From an uncultured Clostridium sp. (GTDB lineage Bacteria; Bacillota; Clostridia; Lachnospirales; Lachnospiraceae): a stretch of DNA of 22,245 bases. Below are positions 16,286 to 22,245 of this stretch, piece after piece. Numbering within the stretch: the stretch's first letter is position 1; each line of letters starts with the position of its first letter. The stretch lies in the NCBI GenBank assembly GCA_900549235.1, contig URNT01000049.1, forward strand, positions 1-22,245, written 5' to 3'. Position numbers and translations under genes: made by a program. The notes under the pieces were generated by a model. That model searched no databases and had not been told where the DNA came from. It saw only the letters and a list, made by a program, of their open reading frames with translations.

Positions 16286-17479
16286 ATGAAAACATTACAG
16301 GATTACATTGACAAGTTAAACTCTTTAAACTTTAAGGAAATGTACGAGGGCGATTTCTTCCTGACCTGGGAAAAGACAGATGACGAGTTAGAGGCTGTAT
16401 GGACTCTGGCTGATGCTCTGCGTTTCATGAGAGAGAACAACATTTCCACAAAGGTATTTGAGAGCGGGCTTGGCATCTCCTTATTCCGTGATAACTCTAC
16501 CCGTACCCGTTTCTCCTTCGCTTCTGCCTGCAACTTATTAGGTCTTGAGGTTCAGGACTTAGACGAGGGCAAGAGCCAGGTTGCTCACGGTGAGACCGTT
16601 CGCGAAACCGCTAACATGATCTCCTTCATGGCTGACGTAATCGGTATCCGTGATGATATGTACATCGGCAAGGGAAATGCTTACATGCATGAGGTTGTTG
16701 ACGCTGTTACCCAGGGCTACAAGGATGGCATCCTGGAGCAGAAGCCAACTCTGGTTAACTTACAGTGTGACATCGACCACCCAACTCAGTGTATGGCAGA
16801 TATGCTGCACATCATCCATGAGTTCGGCGGCGTAGAAAATCTGAAGGGCAAGAAGCTGGCTATGACATGGGCTTACTCTCCTTCTTACGGCAAGCCATTA
16901 TCCGTACCTCAGGGTGTTGTGGGCCTGATGACACGTATGGGTATGGAAGTTGTTCTGGCTCATCCAGAAGGCTACGAGATCATGCCAGAGGTTGAAGAGG
17001 TTGCTAAGAAGAACGCTGAGGAAAGCGGCGGATCCTTCCGTGTATCCCATGACATGGCTGACGCGTTTAAGGATGCTGATATTGTATATCCAAAGAGCTG
17101 GGCTCCATTCGCTGCCATGGAGAAGAGAACCAACCTGTATGCTGAGGGCGATTCTGAAGGCATCAAGGCTCTTGAGAAGGAACTGTTAGCTCAGAACGCA
17201 GAGCACAAGGACTGGTGCTGTACAGAAGAGCTGATGGCTACTACCAAGGAAGGTAAGGCTCTGTACCTGCACTGCCTGCCAGCTGACATCAACGATGTAA
17301 GCTGCAAGGACGGCGAGGTTGAGGCTACTGTATTTGACCGTTACCGTGATCCTCTGTACAAAGAAGCAAGCTACAAACCATATGTAATCGCAGCTATGAT
17401 CATGCTGGCTAAGTTCGCTGATCCTGCTGACATCTTAAAGAAGTTAGAGGACAGAGGCACACCAAGAGTTTTCAAATAA
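16286..17479 (+). CDS. ygeW: YgeW, aspartate/ornithine carbamoyltransferase homologue
   Basis: A 397-residue carbamoyltransferase-fold protein. The carbamoyl-phosphate loop STRTR is at 71-75, with GKSQVAHGETVRET following, HPTQCMAD at 165-172 and HCLPADI near the C-terminus. It is longer than ornithine carbamoyltransferase (about 330 residues), as is E. coli YgeW. In the cluster it is thought to work in the phosphorolytic direction, transferring a carbamoyl group from a ureido intermediate to phosphate to give carbamoyl phosphate. AAAGGAG lies just upstream. Codons are strongly biased (Arg almost only CGT, CGC or AGA), suggesting high expression. A strong terminator follows directly. The true substrate is inferred from context. 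Confidence 0.93.
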   Translation: MKTLQDYIDKLNSLNFKEMYEGDFFLTWEKTDDELEAVWTLADALRFMRENNISTKVFESGLGISLFRDNSTRTRFSFASACNLLGLEVQDLDEGKSQVAHGETVRETANMISFMADVIGIRDDMYIGKGNAYMHEVVDAVTQGYKDGILEQKPTLVNLQCDIDHPTQCMADMLHIIHEFGGVENLKGKKLAMTWAYSPSYGKPLSVPQGVVGLMTRMGMEVVLAHPEGYEIMPEVEEVAKKNAEESGGSFRVSHDMADAFKDADIVYPKSWAPFAAMEKRTNLYAEGDSEGIKALEKELLAQNAEHKDWCCTEELMATTKEGKALYLHCLPADINDVSCKDGEVEATVFDRYRDPLYKEASYKPYVIAAMIMLAKFADPADILKKLEDRGTPRVFK

Positions 17480-17503
17480 TCATCTATAATTATTTGATCA
17501 CAT

Positions 17504-17535
17504 GGGCTGTTGGACCAGGTCCAGCAGCCCTTTTT
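17504..17535 (+). terminator. Strong intrinsic terminator after ygeW
   Basis: GGGCTGTTGGAC pairs with GTCCAGCAGCCC (one G-T pair, loop CAG), followed by TTTTT. A second small hairpin, TTCCCT/AGGGAA (17537-17553), lies just before the carbamate kinase ribosome-binding site. Most transcripts should stop here, so carbamate kinase depends on read-through or an unseen promoter. Confidence 0.85.
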
Positions 17536-17575
17536 GTTCCCTCTCACAGGGAAATTCATAAAAGGGGAAATCACT

Positions 17576-18523
17576 ATGGATAAGAAAAAACGTATTGTAA
17601 TCGCCCTGGGGGGCAATGCCCTTGGCAATACACTTCCAGAGCAGATGGCTGCAGTAAAGATCACTGCAAAAGCCATTGTTGACCTGATCGAGGAAGGCTG
17701 TGAGGTAATCGTAGCTCACGGAAACGGCCCTCAGGTTGGTATGATCAACAACGCCATGGCTGCTTTAAGCCGTGAAAATGAAAATCAGCCCAACACTCCT
17801 CTCTCTGTCTGTGTTGCCATGAGCCAGGCCTATATCGGCTATGACCTGCAGAACGCATTAAGAGAAGAACTTTATAACCGCGAGATCTATGATATTCCGG
17901 TAGCAACCATGGTAACTCAGGTGCGTGTAGACGCGGATGATCCTGCTTTTGACGCTCCTTCTAAGCCAATCGGCCACTTTATGACCCAGGAGCAGGCTAA
18001 GATCGCCGAGGAGAAGTATGGCTATATCATGAAGGAGGATGCAGGCAGAGGCTACCGCCGTGTGGTCGCATCTCCAAAGCCCGCTGAGATTGTAGAAATC
18101 GGCGCCATCCGTTCTCTGGTTGATTCCGGACAGCTTGTGATCGCCTGCGGCGGCGGCGGTATCCCCGTTACACGTCAGGGCAATCACCTAAAGGGCGCAA
18201 GCGCTGTAATTGATAAGGATTTTGCCAGCGAGCTTTTAGCTGAGGAATTAAATGCTGATTTCCTTATTATCCTTACTGCAGTAGAAAAGGTAGCTATCAA
18301 CTTCGGAAAGCCGGAAGAAAAATGGCTGAATGACCTGAGCACAGAAGAAGCAAGAACCTTTATCAAGGAGGGGCATTTCGCTCCCGGCTCCATGCTTCCA
18401 AAGGTTCAGGCGGCTGTAAAATTTGCTGAGTCCAAACCAGGACGCACAGCTCTTATTACGCTGCTTGAGAAAGCAAAGGACGGGATCCAGGGCAAGACCG
18501 GTACCCATATCCACTTAGCATAA
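17576..18523 (+). CDS. arcC: Carbamate kinase (ArcC/YqeA type)
   Basis: 315 residues, the family's usual length. The start at 17576 is chosen for the AAAGGGGAAA site; an in-frame ATG at 17510 lies inside the ygeW terminator. Typical amino-acid-kinase motifs are present: IALGGNALG near the N-terminus, AHGNGPQVG, CGGGGIPV, DKDFASELLAEEL and HFAPGSMLPKVQAA. It transfers phosphate from carbamoyl phosphate to ADP, giving ATP, CO2 and ammonia. Beside YgeW this is the energy-yielding step of the pathway. E. coli carries the paralogue yqeA in its equivalent cluster. It is flanked by terminators on both sides, so its expression may be set separately. Confidence 0.95.
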   Translation: MDKKKRIVIALGGNALGNTLPEQMAAVKITAKAIVDLIEEGCEVIVAHGNGPQVGMINNAMAALSRENENQPNTPLSVCVAMSQAYIGYDLQNALREELYNREIYDIPVATMVTQVRVDADDPAFDAPSKPIGHFMTQEQAKIAEEKYGYIMKEDAGRGYRRVVASPKPAEIVEIGAIRSLVDSGQLVIACGGGGIPVTRQGNHLKGASAVIDKDFASELLAEELNADFLIILTAVEKVAINFGKPEEKWLNDLSTEEARTFIKEGHFAPGSMLPKVQAAVKFAESKPGRTALITLLEKAKDGIQGKTGTHIHLA

Positions 18524-18538
18524 TTTCATATTCTGCAG

Positions 18539-18580
18539 ACTCTCTGTTCGTATGCTTTAACAGCAGGTACAGAGAGTTTT
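18539..18580 (+). terminator. Terminator after carbamate kinase
   Basis: ACTCTCTGT (18539-18547) pairs with ACAGAGAGT (18569-18577), followed by TTT. The 21-base loop is long. It lies between carbamate kinase and the permease gene. The 42 bases after it are AT-rich and could hold a weak promoter, but none is convincing. Confidence 0.7.
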
Positions 18581-18622
18581 CGCATGCAAATTTTCATATT
18601 ATATTAAGGAGGGCGTTCTGAT

Positions 18623-19948
18623 ATGAATACTCAAAAGCAGCATGCATCCCTGTTTGACCTGGACGGCGTACCAAAAATGAGCCAGGCCATCCCTCTGGCG
18701 CTTCAGCATGTAGTTGCCATGATCGTGGGCTGTGTTACCCCCGCTATCATCATTTCCGGCGCAGCCGGCATCGATACCGCAGATAAAGTAATTCTGATCC
18801 AGGCTTCCCTGGTGATCTCCGCTCTTTCCACCCTGCTCCAGCTCTTCCCCATCGGAAACAGGAACAGCTTACACTTAGGAGCCGCTCTGCCTGTTATCAT
18901 GGGCGTAAGCTTTGCCTATGTTCCCAGTATGCAGGCCATCGCGGAGCAGTACGGCATCCCGGCCATCCTGGGCGCTCAAATCGTCGGCGGTGTCTGTGCC
19001 ATCATCGTCGGCCTTACAATCAAGAAAATCCGCAAATTCTTCCCTCCTCTGATTGCAGGAACCGTAGTATTTACCATCGGTCTGTCTCTGTATCCTACCG
19101 CTATCAACTACATGGCAGGCGGAACCGGACAGCCTACCTACGGACAGTGGCAGAACTGGGTAGTCGCTATCTTTACCCTGACTGTGGTTACCATTTTAAA
19201 TCATTTTGGAAAAGGTTTTTTCAAGCTGGCTTCCATCCTGATCGGTATGATCGCCGGTTATATCTTCTCTATCCCCTTTGGCATGGTCAGCTTCCAGAGC
19301 GTAGGAGAAGCCGGAATCCTCCAGCTTCCTCAGGTGATGCACTTTGGCGTTACCTTTGAGGCTTCTGCCTGTGTTGCCATCGGACTTCTCTTTGTGATCA
19401 ACTCCGTTCAGGCCATCGGCGACTTCTCTGCTACCACCGCAGGCGGTCTTGACCGTGAACCAACCACCAATGAGCTTCAGGGAGCTATCATCGGATATGG
19501 TCTTTCCAATATGGTAGGCGCTGTATTCGGCTGTCTTCCTACTGCTACCTACAGCCAGAACGTAGGTATCGTAGCAACGACAAAGGTTGTAAACCGCGTT
19601 ACCCTGGGCCTTGCAGCCCTGATCATCCTGGTAGCCGGACTGTTCCCTAAGTTTTCCGCGCTGCTTACAACCATTCCTTACGCAGTCCTTGGCGGCGCCA
19701 CCGTATCTGTATTCGCATCCATCGCCATGACCGGTATCAAGCTTGTTATGACAGAGGACATGAACTACCGCAATACCTCCATTGTAGGACTTGCGGCAGC
19801 TCTGGGCATGGGCGTATCCCAGGCTTCTGCCTCCCTGGCTTCCTTCCCGGACTGGGTTACTACCATTTTCGGTAAGTCTCCGGTTGTAATCGCTACTATC
19901 GTTGCTATTCTTCTGAATGTGACACTTCCAAGAGATAAAAAGCAGTAA
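18623..19948 (+). CDS. NCS2-family purine (urate/xanthine) permease
   Basis: A 441-residue integral membrane protein with about 12-14 hydrophobic segments. It has the NCS2/NAT hallmarks: the QH motif in LALQHVVAM (first membrane helix) and the signature QNVGIVATTK, which fits Q-N-x-G-x4-T-K. Further family positions are LHLGAALPVIMG and DFSATTAGGLDREP. Length is close to B. subtilis PbuX/PucJ/PucK. It probably imports urate or xanthine with protons or sodium. Context favours a purine over uracil, but the exact substrate cannot be fixed. AAGGAGGG precedes the start. It has terminators on both sides. Confidence 0.92.
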   Translation: MNTQKQHASLFDLDGVPKMSQAIPLALQHVVAMIVGCVTPAIIISGAAGIDTADKVILIQASLVISALSTLLQLFPIGNRNSLHLGAALPVIMGVSFAYVPSMQAIAEQYGIPAILGAQIVGGVCAIIVGLTIKKIRKFFPPLIAGTVVFTIGLSLYPTAINYMAGGTGQPTYGQWQNWVVAIFTLTVVTILNHFGKGFFKLASILIGMIAGYIFSIPFGMVSFQSVGEAGILQLPQVMHFGVTFEASACVAIGLLFVINSVQAIGDFSATTAGGLDREPTTNELQGAIIGYGLSNMVGAVFGCLPTATYSQNVGIVATTKVVNRVTLGLAALIILVAGLFPKFSALLTTIPYAVLGGATVSVFASIAMTGIKLVMTEDMNYRNTSIVGLAAALGMGVSQASASLASFPDWVTTIFGKSPVVIATIVAILLNVTLPRDKKQ

Positions 19949-19954
19949 ACCGCA

Positions 19955-19997
19955 ATGCCCTCAGAAAGCCTTCCAACGGCCTCTGAGGGCATTTTTT
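19955..19997 (+). terminator. Terminator after the permease
   Basis: ATGCCCTCAGA (19955-19965) and TCTGAGGGCAT (19982-19992) form a perfect 11-bp stem followed by TTTTT. It marks the right end of the purine cluster, where it meets the oppositely oriented SIMPL gene. Confidence 0.9.
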
Positions 19998-20016
19998 ATG
20001 GAGTATGTAAAAATGG

Positions 20017-20787
20017 TTACTTCAAGGCGTAATCCACTGTCACTCTGGCTTCAACGCTGACCTGGCCGGGCATGACTGCCATGTCTGCCTCTGCTCTGAT
20101 CATAGACGATGCTCCTGCTGCTGACCCGGCAGCGTTATAAGCGGAATAACGCACCGAAGGATCATACCCATACTCTTCTACACGGGACACCTGAGCGATC
20201 TCCCTGCCGCTGGCTTCTGCCAGAGCCTGGGCCTTATTCTGGGCAGATGCCATGGCGCCCTTTAAAGCCTCCTGGTAGGCTTCATCATAATTACTCGCGA
20301 AATAGCTCACCGAATCGATCTGATTCACACCGGCCTGAACCGACTCTGATAAAATAGACCCTGCCTGGTCCATAGGGATATCTGATACGGTGATCCGAGT
20401 GTCCATCTCATAGCCGGTGATCTCCTGTCTTCCCGAATCCCAGTTATAGATAGGGTTCAGCCCATAGGAGGAGGTCTGTATAGAGGTCTCTGCTACTCCC
20501 AGCCCCTTAAGGGTCTCGAGGGCCTTGTCAAGAGACTCACCGTTCTGCGTCTGGCACTCTGCTGCTGTAGCCGCCTGTGTATACACCCGGTACACGATCT
20601 CCGCCATATCAGGAACTACCTTAACCTCCTCCTGGCCACTGACCGTAATCTGATTCTCTCCATTTTCTACGTTCTGCACCTTAATCGTATCGGGAAGCTG
20701 CGCTGCTGCCCCGCAGCCTCCAAGTCCCAGAGCTGCCGTGCCAATGACCGCAGCCGCACATAGTCCGTATCTGTAGTTTAGTCTCAT
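20017..20787 (-). CDS. SIMPL-domain (DUF541) lipoprotein
   Basis: 256 residues. The ATG at 20787 sits 8 bases from AGGAGG, better than the ATG at 20793, which is only 2 bases away. A basic N-terminus and hydrophobic stretch end in the lipobox LGGC with Cys25, so it is probably anchored outside the membrane. The rest is one SIMPL/DUF541 domain: ITVSGQEEVKVVPDMAEI, a central TSSYGLNPIYNW segment, then a long helix rich in Ala (GAMASAQNKAQALAEASG). Homologues are secreted proteins of unclear role, some linked to stress or outer-surface functions. A UUCG hairpin (GCCC-TTCG-GGGC) precedes the ribosome-binding site. It stands alone and has no evident link to purine use. Confidence 0.88.
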   Translation of the reverse strand: MRLNYRYGLCAAAVIGTAALGLGGCGAAAQLPDTIKVQNVENGENQITVSGQEEVKVVPDMAEIVYRVYTQAATAAECQTQNGESLDKALETLKGLGVAETSIQTSSYGLNPIYNWDSGRQEITGYEMDTRITVSDIPMDQAGSILSESVQAGVNQIDSVSYFASNYDEAYQEALKGAMASAQNKAQALAEASGREIAQVSRVEEYGYDPSVRYSAYNAAGSAAGASSMIRAEADMAVMPGQVSVEARVTVDYALK

Positions 20788-20906
20788 AATCATATCCTCC
20801 TTGCCGGGCCCCGAAGGGCTCTCTTCATGGTTTTATATTACCATATTATGGCGGGAAGGGTATTTCTTTTCTCTTAAGGATCGCTGACAATTTTGGGAAC
20901 ATAGGT

Positions 20907-21877
20907 TCATTTTTTCATGCAGTCGTAAAGACGGCTGTCTTTTATGAATTTCTTTCTTCTAGGGTCCCCCTCTGCCCGGTATATTATCCGGGATTTCAGA
21001 TCAAATACAGAACTCCAGACAGTTTCAAAATCGGGCTCGTCATCATACTGACACATAAAACCATATTCTCCCTTTAAAAGCTTTTGGGCGTCCTCAAGCC
21101 GGTCTCCCTCTATGAGCCTGTCAAAGTGATTCATAACGGTGCCATAGCGCAGCCTGGAGCCATAGTCATTTCCCCGGGCCGCGTCGTATTTCTTCATTGC
21201 CTCTGATGTAAAGCTGTTGACGATACACAGAACTCTGCCGCGATCCAGGTCCAGGGCTTCTCTGATCTGCTTTTTATCAGGGGTACACTCCACTGCCATC
21301 ATCTTCTGCGCTGTCTGCCTTTTCCAGCAGATACCTTACAATAAAGCAGGAATTAAGGCCTGCCTGTATCTGCTCCAGCTCTGTCATGACAAAGGTCATA
21401 GCCACCGCCAGTCCATGCTCATTGATCCCTTCCTCGCCATTTATAAAAGAAGATGTAGTAATCTGAAACCGGCTGCCATTTTCCGGCGCGTAGAGTTCGC
21501 TTTTACAGCCTTTCTTCAAATAAGGGGGGGAGATCATTGTTTCTTCCGTAGATCACCTGGTGATCCACAGACCAGGCAAAAGCCGTACAGCCTCTGACCT
21601 CCACAGGGATATTTTCCTCCAGATTATACATACAGCAACCCATACAGAGCATCCATGCCATAAAGCTGTGATAATCCGCGCCAACCGCATCGCTGACCCC
21701 TCTTACCTCCTCACAAACTTCCGGGAAAATTTCCCTTAAAATCCCCTCACTTCTTCTCCCATGCTCCAGCTGAAAAGCATCCAGATGCAGGGGAAATGTG
21801 ATGCCGCTCCTTTGAAAGATTCTCCCCCTCTTAAGCCCCATTTCATAATGATTTCCCTTTAAACGCAGATGATACAT
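20907..21877 (-). pseudogene. Broken acyl-CoA:6-APA acyltransferase (AAT/C45-like) gene
   Basis: Three minus-strand frames together make one AAT/C45-like N-terminal-nucleophile hydrolase. Frame 1 starts at 21877 (AAGGAGG upstream) and runs MYHLRLKGNHYEMGLKRG to VRGCTAFAWSV, whose Cys would be the nucleophile, then YGRNNDLPP. After a run of seven C residues (about 21524-21530) it shifts and soon stops; reading six C would give NDLPPYLKKG and join frame 2 (NGEEGINEHGLAVAMTF, CFIVRYLLEKADSAED). Near 21303 frame 2 gives way to frame 3 (MMAVECTPDKKQ to the stop at 20907). From memory of the family roughly 20 residues that normally lie between these parts seem absent, so this break looks like a deletion. 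The product is probably inactive. The first shift alone could be a sequencing error. Confidence 0.75.
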
Positions 21878-21902
21878 ATGTGCTCCTCCTTCTTTTACTG
21901 AT

Positions 21903-21931
21903 AGTCTAAAAGAATAAAAATTTTGCTGCAA
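21903..21931 (-). promoter_or_regulatory. Possible promoter of the acyltransferase pseudogene
   Basis: On the minus strand TTGCAG (21926-21931), a 17-base spacer and TAGACT (21903-21908), about 25 bases before the start codon. The match is moderate. Confidence 0.4.
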
Positions 21932-21965
21932 GCACTTTTTGTGTGGAGTTTTATGTTATTTTCTG

Positions 21966-21993
21966 CAATAAAAAAGCCTGGCTGTAAGCCAGG
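21966..21993 (-). terminator. Second of two tandem terminators after ssrA
   Basis: On the minus strand CCTGGCT, loop TAC, AGCCAGG, then CTTTTTTATT. It follows the 22001-22026 hairpin by only a few bases. Confidence 0.85.
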
Positions 21994-22000
21994 ATAAAGA

Positions 22001-22026
22001 AAAGGCTCAGTAAACACTGAGCCTTT
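22001..22026 (-). terminator. First tandem terminator after the ssrA-like 3' end
   Basis: A perfect 11-bp stem, AAAGGCTCAGT (22001-22011) with ACTGAGCCTTT (22016-22026), followed on the minus strand by TCTTT. It begins 4 bases after the RNA's last base. Such paired terminators are usual behind a highly transcribed stable RNA. Confidence 0.85.
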
Positions 22027-22030
22027 ACGA

Positions 22031-22080
22031 TGGAGCTGAGGGGAATCGAACCCCAATAGTCAGCGAAAAACCGAAGGACG
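22031..22080 (-). ncRNA. ssrA: 3' end of ssrA (tmRNA), probably a split attachment-site copy
   Basis: On the minus strand GGGGTTCGATTCCCC is a T-arm with a normal TTCGATT loop, followed by the acceptor strand CAGCTCC and discriminator A. CAGCTCC is the acceptor 3' strand known from tmRNA (it pairs with GGGGCUG). CCA is not encoded. Upstream, GCGTCCTTCGGTTTTTCGCTGAC may be the last tmRNA helix region. Beyond about 22080 the DNA turns AT-rich with repeats unlike tmRNA pseudoknots, and no tag-peptide coding region is seen. Another tRNA 3' end is the alternative. The exact upstream edge is uncertain. Confidence 0.55.
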
Positions 22081-22114
22081 CATTTATGCTAAATTCTTTA
22101 AAAACCTTTATTTT

Positions 22115-22177
22115 ACATGGAAAAATCAGTATGTAAATTATGTATGGTTTTCTATCAAAAATACTAATTTTCCATGT
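22115..22177. repeat. Long imperfect inverted repeat beside the ssrA 3' end
   Basis: ACATGGAAAAATCAGTAT (22115-22132) and ATACTAATTTTCCATGT (22161-22177) are inverted copies differing by one gap and one mismatch, with a 28-base AT-rich centre. This fits a binding region for a recombinase or excision factor at the end of an integrated element. Confidence 0.7.
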
Positions 22178-22245
22178 TATGCAACACGAAATGCAACACG
22201 AAATCCTCTTGCCAGAATGCTATAGGAATGATCTATGGAGCCACG
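22177..22245 (-). CDS. Possible 3' end of an element-borne gene, cut by the window edge
   Basis: On the minus strand one frame is open from the window edge through 22 codons to a TAA at 22177-22179; the other two frames stop early. Its last codons run through the tandem 12-mer. Integrase genes often end beside an attachment site with such repeats, so an integrase C-terminus is conceivable, but 22 residues carry no recognisable motif. Confidence 0.2.
   Translation of the reverse strand, partial: RGSIDHSYSILARGFRVAFRVA
22179..22202. repeat. Tandem 12-base direct repeat
   Basis: Two exact head-to-tail copies of ATGCAACACGAA (22179-22190 and 22191-22202). Short tandem repeats like this are common arm-type sites for tyrosine recombinases. 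There are too few copies and no spacers for a CRISPR array. Confidence 0.8.

Noticed and set aside
22179..22202. Tandem 12-mers as a CRISPR remnant
   Set aside because: Only two adjacent copies with no spacer, and no cas genes.
22031..22245. The whole right end as part of one intact tmRNA
   Set aside because: The stretch upstream of about 22080 is AT-rich with a long inverted repeat and tandem 12-mers and shows no pseudoknot-like stems. The tag region would lie near or past the window edge, so this is not fully excluded.

Overview
The window looks like chromosome from an anaerobic Firmicute of the Clostridia, most likely a Lachnospiraceae-type gut bacterium. The reasons are strong AGGAGG ribosome-binding sites, near-consensus promoters, intrinsic terminators with U-tracts, moderate G+C, secreted lipoproteins with lipoboxes, and a gene set known from purine-fermenting gut clostridia. 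Genus-level assignment is inference only.

The core (about 3150 to 20000) is a divergently transcribed cluster for anaerobic breakdown of urate and related purines. From a shared control region (12581-12862) the minus-strand operon runs ssnA - ygfK - DUF3343 (Se/S carrier-like) - polyferredoxin - selenium-type xanthine dehydrogenase/molybdenum hydroxylase - hyuA, and ends in a terminator near 3154. The plus-strand set runs YheO/DauR-type regulator - ygeX - ygeY - ygeW - carbamate kinase - NCS2 purine permease, with terminators after ygeW, carbamate kinase and the permease. Read together: the permease imports purine; the Mo hydroxylase, polyferredoxin and YgfK move electrons to or from the ring; SsnA and HyuA are amidohydrolases for deamination or ring opening; YgeW, YgeY and YgeX take the ureido intermediates to diaminopropionate and then to pyruvate and ammonia; carbamate kinase recovers ATP from carbamoyl phosphate. 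Family assignments are firm. The order of steps follows the pathway proposed for this cluster in gut bacteria and is not proven by sequence alone.

Left flank (1-3087): a GntR/FCD regulator with a near-consensus promoter, followed closely by a large lipoprotein that joins a YARHG motif, a PstS-like binding domain and a C-terminal repeat-like domain. The regulator is next to the purine operon but has its own promoter downstream of that operon's terminator.

Right flank (20017-22245): a SIMPL-domain lipoprotein, then a broken acyltransferase-family (penicillin acylase/AAT-like) gene with a frameshift in a 7-C tract and a second frame change that looks like a deletion. Beyond it lie two tandem terminators and the 3' end of what looks like ssrA (tmRNA), which changes abruptly to AT-rich DNA with a long inverted repeat and a tandem 12-mer. 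That is the pattern of an attachment site where an integrated element begins and continues past the window edge.

The most interesting points are the YgfK domain order (a rearranged dihydropyrimidine-dehydrogenase-like architecture), the lack of a FAD subunit beside the Mo hydroxylase, hairpins in several intercistronic gaps, and the putative ssrA attachment site.
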